64,000 nucleotides of DNA from Corallium rubrum (Eukaryota; Cnidaria; Anthozoa; Scleralcyonacea; Coralliidae). Below, piece by piece: positions 57,620 to 64,000 of the stretch. Below the pieces are notes generated by a model, which saw nothing but the letters and a program-made list of their open reading frames with translations, ran no database searches and was not told the origin of the DNA. The position numbers and the translations under genes are program-made. Position 1 is the first letter of the stretch. Each line of letters opens with the position of its first letter. The stretch is from contig OZ036015.1 of the NCBI GenBank assembly GCA_964035015.1, positions 4,451,326-4,515,325 of the forward strand. Reading direction: 5' to 3'.

Positions 57620-58257
57620 TTTTCTCGTTTCTCTCTGACGAAGGGCCTTCGCTCGAAACGTTAGACTCCTACGTTCTCTGTTTCGGCAGTATATCTAACC
57701 TTACTATATTTCGATTGTTGTTTCTACACTGCCTACGCAGCACGCTACTTTTATTATAACTTTATTTATACTGGATAACTCTATCAGTCATATTTAAACT
57801 GTTCTCTCTAGAGGTCCAGTAAGAACCATCCCTCATTGATCCAGTGTTACTACAGAAGGAAACTGGAGTAAACTAAACTAACTTTATTTATATTGGATAA
57901 CTCTATCAGCCATATCTAAACTGTTCTCTCCAGAGGTCCAGTAAGAACCACCCTTCATTGATCCAGTGTTACTACAGGAGGAAACCAGAGTAAACTAAAC
58001 TAACTTTATTTATACTGGATAATTCTATCAGTCATATCTAAACTGTTTTCTCTAGAGGTCCAGTAAGGACCATCCCTCATTGGTCCAGTGTTACTACAGA
58101 ATGAAACTGGAGTAAACTAAACTAACTTTCTCTCTGACGAAGGGCCTTCGCTCGAAACGTTAGACTCCTACGTTCTCTGTTTCGGCAGTATATCTAACCT
58201 TACTATATTTCGATTGTTGTTTCTACACTGCCTACGCAGCACGCTACTTTTATTAAT
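57620..58257 (+). repeat. hammerhead-like repeats flanking three 122-bp tandem units
   Basis: Two near-identical ~127-bp blocks (57,630-57,757 and 58,129-58,255), each with CTGACGA ... GAAACG, bracket three 122-bp units (starts 57,758, 57,880 and 58,002; aactttatttatactggata). A fourth unit is cut short at 58,124-58,130. Confidence 0.8.
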
Positions 58258-58684
58258 CATTATATGACTATTTTCGTGAGCGATCTGGAATGTGAAATGC
58301 AGCCATTTGATTGGTTCCTGAGCGGTCTGGCCGTTCCGCACCGCTGAGAGAATTTTATAAACAAAATGAAAGTCATGTTAGTATACATGCAACAAGGATA
58401 ATAATTTCGATAATAATTACTCATTGTTGGAATATATCGTGCATGTATATTGTTAGAAACTGTGTTAATCCTTCATTTGATGTATAGTTAAGTTTCCATG
58501 TTATGTGAAACTTTTTAAAATGTTCAAAATGTTCGTAGCAGTGTTCGTAATAATATAACATTTACTTCTCAGAAATATATTTTTTTTTAAATTTTTAATT
58601 TAATATGTTTCCAGTGTGCTAATTACATAATACAATATATATGTACAATATTAGAATAAAAAAAATGACAATAAGAGAACATTG

Positions 58685-59135
58685 AGGCACTGTCAACAGA
58701 GCAAATCCCCTTTCCTGATCTGCATTATAAAGAAGTTTTAGAAACCATGAACATTCCGACTTTGTATGATCGAAGACAATCATTGACAGACGAGTTATTG
58801 AATGAAATCGTCAATAACAGTTGTCACAAATTAAATGCTTTGCTACCGCCGCTAAATGGTGGTGCCACTAAGAAATAGGCGTAATTTTCAACTTCCCGTA
58901 TGTAAGACGAACAGGTTTAATTTTTATGTCTAATTCTTATAGATATGGTAAATAGTCGTGTAGATATTAGTACTTGTAAATTATCTTAACACCTTTTATC
59001 TCGAATGATCTTGTCTATATGCTATCGGATTTTTAATGTAATTTTTAACGTAATTTTAATGTAATTTTCACAATTATAAAACTTAACGTAATTCAGCCAA
59101 CCTTATTTAGTAAGTTATTAAGTTCAATAAACTAT
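58685..59135 (+). pseudogene. 5'-truncated LINE 3' end, duplicate of 31,245-31,694
   Basis: Same C-terminal coding region, with small deletions near 58,862 that break the frame. The tail is just six (TATC) units at about 59,131-59,155. Confidence 0.8.
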
Positions 59136-59155
59136 CTATCTATCTATCTATCTAT

Positions 59156-59480
59156 CCCCAATCAAGGCCAGTGACCCAGATGGAATTTCAAATGTTTTTT
59201 TATTCAACTACGTAACGTACAACCTTGAGCGATATGTCAAACAAAAGCAATTGAGAAAGCCTATTTGGGGTAGAAAGTTCAGGATTCTAGCTAAACGGAA
59301 AGTATTTTAAAAATGGGAAAACATATGCAAAATTGGTTTAGTTTGCAAGAAAGATGGTGGCGAATACGAGCCTAACACGTTGTCAAGTTTTCACAGAACG
59401 TTTACAACATATCAAACTAGTTCATAGTCCTCTTCTCTCACTTTTCGAATTTGGTGACGTCACAGACTAAAGCGTTCGGG
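59156..59480. other. intronic sequence of gene C without a recognised feature
   Basis: 59,156-59,305 has no counterpart in gene B, where the microsatellite lies. From 59,306 it matches 34,067 on. Confidence 0.5.
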
Positions 59481-59805
59481 CACAGAATAGTAAGACAACC
59501 AGAAGTCCGACTCGAGTGAAAACTTGTCCGCATTTCTTCAATGCGCATGCGCGATATTTTACGCCATCCTACGCCATCCTACGCGATCCTACGCAATGTT
59601 CTACGCCATCCTACGCAATCCTGGCAAGTTTCCCCGGCAGTTTTAACCTTCTTTTGAAGGTCCAAACTGCCGGGGGAACTTGCCAGGATGGCGTAGGATG
59701 GCGTAGGATGGCGAGGAATCAAGATGCGCGAGGCGACATGCGCGAGGACATAAACTTCAAAGGTTCCGACGCGAGTCGGACTTCTGGTTGTCTTTCTATT
59801 CTGTG
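59481..59805. mobile_element. 325-bp MITE with target duplication and known empty site
   Basis: The ends are CACAGAATAG and, inverted, CTATTCTGTG, continuing into acaaccagaagtccgactcg arms. GTTCGGG is repeated at both edges (59,474-59,480 and 59,806-59,812). Gene B has one GTTCGGG and no insert at 34,250. The interior repeats tacgccatcc and forms a hairpin. Confidence 0.9.
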
Positions 59806-60377
59806 GTTCGGGGGAGGAGTAGCGGAAAATGTCAACAGTTCAATAACTTACTTCCCACGGCTATTTCGTGGTGTTTTGTTGAATAGATTGCTTTTATACT
59901 TCTCCCAGGAAATGCCTCTTACCTATTCTACTGTTCTTGATCGAATTTATATCAGGTTAACCCAAAAAATGTTTATTTAAACGGCTATTTACCGCTAGTT
60001 CAGTCGGCGGGTTTACGTTAAGCTCAGACGAGAACTATAGTTGTTACAACTACATGTTGACGTCGATCTGATAGTCGTTAAATATGATCAAAACAACGTT
60101 TGACAAGTATATAAGATCGATACATAAGCTAAGAACTTCGATAAACCTAGAAGAAATAGCAAAATAATGTGTTATTGTCCGATTCTCCACTTATTATACG
60201 ATTAAAGAACACAAGATCATTCTATGAAGATTAGCATTTTAGCACGCATCAGTTTCGCAAAGCCTGACGGGATGACGTAATGATTGCCAATTCGAAACAT
60301 CGACAAGAAAAAAAAAACGGAGCCGAAATTTAGACTCGGTCTACCACAGGTAGCCCGAGTAATAACAAAATTAAGTA

Positions 60378-60524
60378 CTTATTAACCGAGCGCGAGGTCC
60401 GTACGGGAAAATATTTTGCTTGAGATCTTTTGAGTACAGACCGAGCCCGAAGGGCGAGGTCTGTACTCAAAAGATCGAAAGCAAAATATTTTCCCGTACG
60501 GACCGAGCTTGTGAGGTTAATAAG
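60378..60524. repeat. hairpin element (CTTATTAACCGAG ends)
   Basis: Near-perfect arms with gtacgggaaaatattttgct and its complement; centre near 60,447. Confidence 0.8.
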
Positions 60525-62710
60525 GAATTTATTATATGTCTCCACAACAACGAGAAATAATTTAGAGAAAACATTATCGTCTACAGTACGTCTTGCGAGG
60601 TTGCGAGGTTTTTTTTTCTCTAATGTACTCTGTCTCCGTAGCATTTAATATATCATCTTCGTCGGTTAGTTCCTCCGGATAATAGAATTGGCCGTCCATT
60701 TTTCGCTATTTCGTTTAATTTTGCTCACAAATTGTTTCGCTGTAGTTTGTTGTTTTTGTGCGGGTCCGTACGCCGAGTCCGTACGGTAAAGTACGGACTC
60801 GCACATTAGCCAATCAGCGTTCAATACGCCAGTTCGGACTCGCAAGACATATAATAAAATGTGTTATTGTCCGACTCTCCACTTACGATTAAAGAACACA
60901 AGATCATTCTACAAATAAACAACGACCAGGACATAATTTCGATCTTGAACACTAGAATAGATAAGAAACAATACCAGTGAGAATTTTTGCTAATGCAGAA
61001 TAAATGTACAAATAAAGCGATCGTCGTTTGCGTTGACTGGCTCATGAATAATTAAGTGGGGCCAAAAATGGGGCCAGAATTGGGAACACGAAACATTTTA
61101 TTGCAGGCCTCTTACGAATCCAGCCCGCGCGGATATCAACGAAAAGAGGCCTGGGAACCAGGCTGTAGTCATACAATAAAAGAGATAAAAGGATAAGGAC
61201 TGGGAAGCTAATCATCCTTACTTGCAGCCAGCGGCTGAATCATTGGCAGAAATTTGGAACAAGATGGTGGCGCGCGTGCGCATTAACGACCATAATAATG
61301 GAGATTCTCAACAGTAAATAATGAGAGCAACATTAATTCAAATTTTGCTTAAGCGGTGATATATTTCTTCTTTGCGCAGCTCCATCTGACTTCAGCATGG
61401 ACTAAGCAACAGTTGTAACTAAAAAACATTTTCTTCCCTAGCGCGTCTTATTTTTGCACTAAAAGCGCCACAATCCATAGTGTTAGCCATAGTAATCTTT
61501 GTAAGCAGGTGCTAGACATTGGCCAAATTGACCAACAACGTTACGGGCGATGCGAAGTCTCCAGATCGCGATGCATTCGGCATGTGTCAGTCTACTTTGC
61601 ATAGTACTTCCAAAAGCGTTTGAACTTGCTTGATTTCACAGTTCTTATCGCCGTTTAGTTTATTCATGCATAAATTAGCTTTGATGTGGGGTCATGTGCC
61701 GCGGTTAATATATGTTAGTTACCTTGCATATTAAATGAGCTACTAAATTGCTTTAAAACTACGTCTAGAATACTATTTTTTTGTTAAATAACGACAAACA
61801 TCGTCTGTATCATGAATGAACTAAATCAGTTAATTACCTCGAAGTCGGTAACTAAGCTAAAGTTATAAAAGTAGCGTGCTGCGTAGGCAGTGTAGAAACA
61901 ACAATCGAAATATAGTAAGGCTAGATATACTGCCGAAACAGAGAACGTAGGAGTCTAACGTTTCGAGTAATTAACTCTTATTTACAGGTTGTTAACATAT
62001 ACATACATGCACGATTTAGGCAAATTATAAAGAACTCAATGACCTGAATAATGAGAATACACTAGAATACATTAGTAGAAACTTACTAGTATTCTATTGC
62101 AAATACTGCAATCTGATTGGCTACTCTACTCGACATCTATCCGTCGATAGATAGCGAGTAGCAAATTGAGTACCAGTACTCGCGCGCACATGCAGTAAAA
62201 CAACATGGAGGACACGAGGAGTAAAAGATTGTTTTGCCTTGGTTTTTGCACAGAAACAATGGTTTTTGCACAGAAACAATGGTTATGCTTCGTTTTTTGA
62301 AATAATTTGCAAGAACTAAGGTACACAAGTTAGTTTCTACTAAAACAATTAGATTATTCCCTCTCAATTTCTATGGGATGATAGTTGACTCGAGCTCCGC
62401 TCTGGTCAACTATTCACTCATAGAAATTTCGAGCTCATAATCTAATTGTTAATAGAATCAAACGCATTAGAATACATATATAATTATATTATTAGACGAC
62501 AGAGAGCAGCGGCACAAAAAAACAAAACTTCTGGTGATGTAGCGAAGCGCACAGTTACTATTTATAGATCAAAACTCAGACAAACAAACAAACAAACCGA
62601 AATTTAATCTCGAGGGATTTCTAATGAGCCATTCTCTATTGTTGGAAATGAAAGAATAAATTATAAACTCAGACAAACATGAATTCGACGTCATCTGTGC
62701 CGTTCGCTAT
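60525..62710. repeat. gene C intron segment shared with gene B
   Basis: Matches 35,468-36,672 and 38,205-38,357 with no Helitron-like insertions. It includes a reversed hammerhead-like repeat at 61,868-61,975 and a locally duplicated ggtttttgcacagaaacaat near 62,240-62,280. No exon is recognised. Confidence 0.65.
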
Positions 62711-62740
62711 TAGGGACCTTAAGATGCTAGGACGACGACG
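62711..62740. mobile_element. end of a GGGACCTTAAGATGC MITE, broken by a LINE
   Basis: The 30 bp matches the termini and centre of the palindrome at 38,358 and stops exactly where the LINE tail begins. Confidence 0.7.
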
Positions 62741-64000
62741 GCATGACATAACATAACATAACATAACATAAACAACTTTATTTAATGAGGGTAATAACAC
62801 ATAACAGTTTGGTAGTAAACTGATAAACTTGTGGCCCTCTAATATAAAAACTTAATTAAAGTATATATTTACATGCATAAATTAAATGAATTAATAAAAT
62901 AAAATAAAATAAAATAAAATAAAATGAAATAAGAAAATAGAATAAAACATGACTAGTAAAAGTTATATTAAGAGTTCAAAATTATCTAGGTTTGAATACT
63001 TTTCAAAGAAAAATTGTCTAAGAGCTATCTTAAAAGATTTTACTGATTCTTTTTGTCTAATTACTATTGGAATGCTATTCCAAAGTTTAGTACTTGTGAC
63101 GGCAAATGTCTGACCCCCTTCGCTTTCACGTTTGTAAGAGGGGCACATTAGGTTAACGTTACTATATCGACTGTTTCTTGAATGAACATGAGAGTTCCGA
63201 CAAAGAAGTCCTCGAATGTAGGTAGGAGAGGTTCCCTTCAATGTATTGTAAATAAGAGTACATTTTTTAAGTTTTATTTCATCAAAAAACGGCAGCCAAT
63301 CTAGCTTTTTGAAAAGAACGACACTTCTTTCATGCAAACCAGATCCAAGTATAACTCTCGCGGCTCTTTTTTGAATTTTTAGCACCCTATGAAGGTTTAC
63401 GGAGGAACATGAGGACCAAATGGTACTTCCATACATTAAGATGGATTTTATTAGGGTGGTGTAAAATAATACTCGCTCACGAAGAGGCAGAAATCTGCAA
63501 ATCTTTCTCAGTAAGCCAATTCTCTGAGACAGTTTAGTACAAAGCTTATCGATATGATTATCAAACGATAACCTGTCATCCAAAATGACACCAAGAAGTT
63601 TCTGTGAGGAGACTTGATCAATAATTGTTCCATTGGCGGATACCTTTATTTCTGTGGACTGCATTTTCTGTGCCAATATTTTTCCTGTGATTAACATAGA
63701 TTTGGTTTTGGAGCTGTTTAAAATCATAGAATTTTCCTGGGTCCATTTTGAGATTGAGTCTGTGTCGTGTTGGAGAGTTTGTTCGATTTGAGAGGGAGCA
63801 TCTGTGTGGTTAGAAGACGAACTGAGGGTTGTGTCATCAGCATATATATCAATGACGGATTTGGTGGCAACAGATGGCAGGTCATTTATAAATACCAGAA
63901 ACAACAAAGGACCTAAGGTGGAACCCTGCGGTACGCCACATTCTAGTTGTTGCATGGTGGATTTATGATCACTGATCTCTACATACTGCGGTCGGTTTGA
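62741..64000 (-). mobile_element. non-LTR retrotransposon (LINE), 3' part
   Basis: On minus, an RT C-terminal ORF is followed by an AT-rich 3' UTR and a short tandem tail (TTATG)n at 62,743-62,772. The element continues beyond the window edge. Confidence 0.85.
62963..64000 (-). CDS. LINE ORF2 reverse transcriptase, C-terminal part (partial)
   Basis: The frame is open from the window edge to a TAG at 62,963, 346 codons, with no disruption. It opens with SNRPQYVEISDHKST and reaches CGVPQGSTLGPLLFLVFIND and the catalytic IYADD motif (about codons 53-56). After the polymerase domain come QKLLGVILDDRLSFDNHID, KRAARVILG and TKLWNSIPIVIR, standard for the LINE thumb and C-terminal region of Jockey/CR1-like clades. 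The ATG at 63,955 is internal and not the start. An intact frame suggests a young insertion; activity needs the missing 5' part. Confidence 0.9.
   Translation of the reverse strand, partial: SNRPQYVEISDHKSTMQQLECGVPQGSTLGPLLFLVFINDLPSVATKSVIDIYADDTTLSSSSNHTDAPSQIEQTLQHDTDSISKWTQENSMILNSSKTKSMLITGKILAQKMQSTEIKVSANGTIIDQVSSQKLLGVILDDRLSFDNHIDKLCTKLSQRIGLLRKICRFLPLRERVLFYTTLIKSILMYGSTIWSSCSSVNLHRVLKIQKRAARVILGSGLHERSVVLFKKLDWLPFFDEIKLKKCTLIYNTLKGTSPTYIRGLLCRNSHVHSRNSRYSNVNLMCPSYKRESEGGQTFAVTSTKLWNSIPIVIRQKESVKSFKIALRQFFFEKYSNLDNFELLI

Overview
This is a eukaryotic (metazoan) window with interrupted genes, GT-AG introns and very repeat-rich DNA. It carries tRNA- and 5S-derived SINEs, LINE and Penelope-like reverse transcriptase remnants, hAT/mariner-like MITEs, and kilobases of tetranucleotide microsatellite. 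The repeat mix fits a cnidarian, probably an anthozoan, but that is a judgement from style and not a database match.

The only host genes I can support form a tandem, same-strand (+) array of small four-transmembrane (4-TM) proteins. All share one architecture: five coding exons with intron phases 0, 0, 1, 0. Exon 1 carries TM1, exon 2 is exactly 57 bp and completes TM2, exon 3 carries TM3, exon 4 carries TM4 after a Cys-rich loop, and exon 5 encodes a Gln/Pro/Gly/Tyr-rich repetitive tail. Gene 0 contributes only its last exon (230-511). Gene A is complete (7728-22346, about 274 aa). Gene B is complete (27110-46041, about 288 aa). A truncated exon 1 sits at 53198. Gene C begins at 54298 (exons 1 and 2) and runs off the right side of the window. 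The layout is CD20/MS4A-like, but family membership is inferred.

The array has been reshaped by recent segmental duplication. The gene 0 last exon plus about 4 kb downstream (about 180-4,900) is repeated almost unchanged at about 22,000-26,300. Gene B exon 1 to mid-intron 2 (about 27,000-38,360) is repeated at gene C (about 54,200-62,730). A 2.3-2.8 kb block inside gene A intron 1 is tandemly duplicated (about 8,775-11,560 and 12,005-14,287). Comparing the paired copies exposes datable events: a 325-bp MITE with a matching empty site, two Helitron-like insertions, a palindrome-arm deletion, and a LINE tail that became a 2.3-kb microsatellite in one copy only.

Region by region: 1-5.8 kb, gene 0 last exon and duplicated downstream DNA; 5.8-7.3 kb, satellites and a dead LINE 3' end; 7.4-22.3 kb, gene A with a MITE nest in intron 1 and large tetranucleotide arrays in introns 3 and 4; 22.3-27 kb, duplicate of the gene 0 downstream region; 27.1-46.0 kb, gene B with minisatellites, palindromes and SINE arrays in its introns; 46-53 kb, intergenic DNA with nested foldback/hAT elements, a Penelope-like remnant and a GAGTTA-type satellite; 53-64 kb, pseudo-exon, gene C 5' half, and a LINE reverse transcriptase (minus strand) at the right edge.

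I see no rRNA gene, no CRISPR array and no prokaryotic-type operon. Most long open frames are translations of simple repeats.
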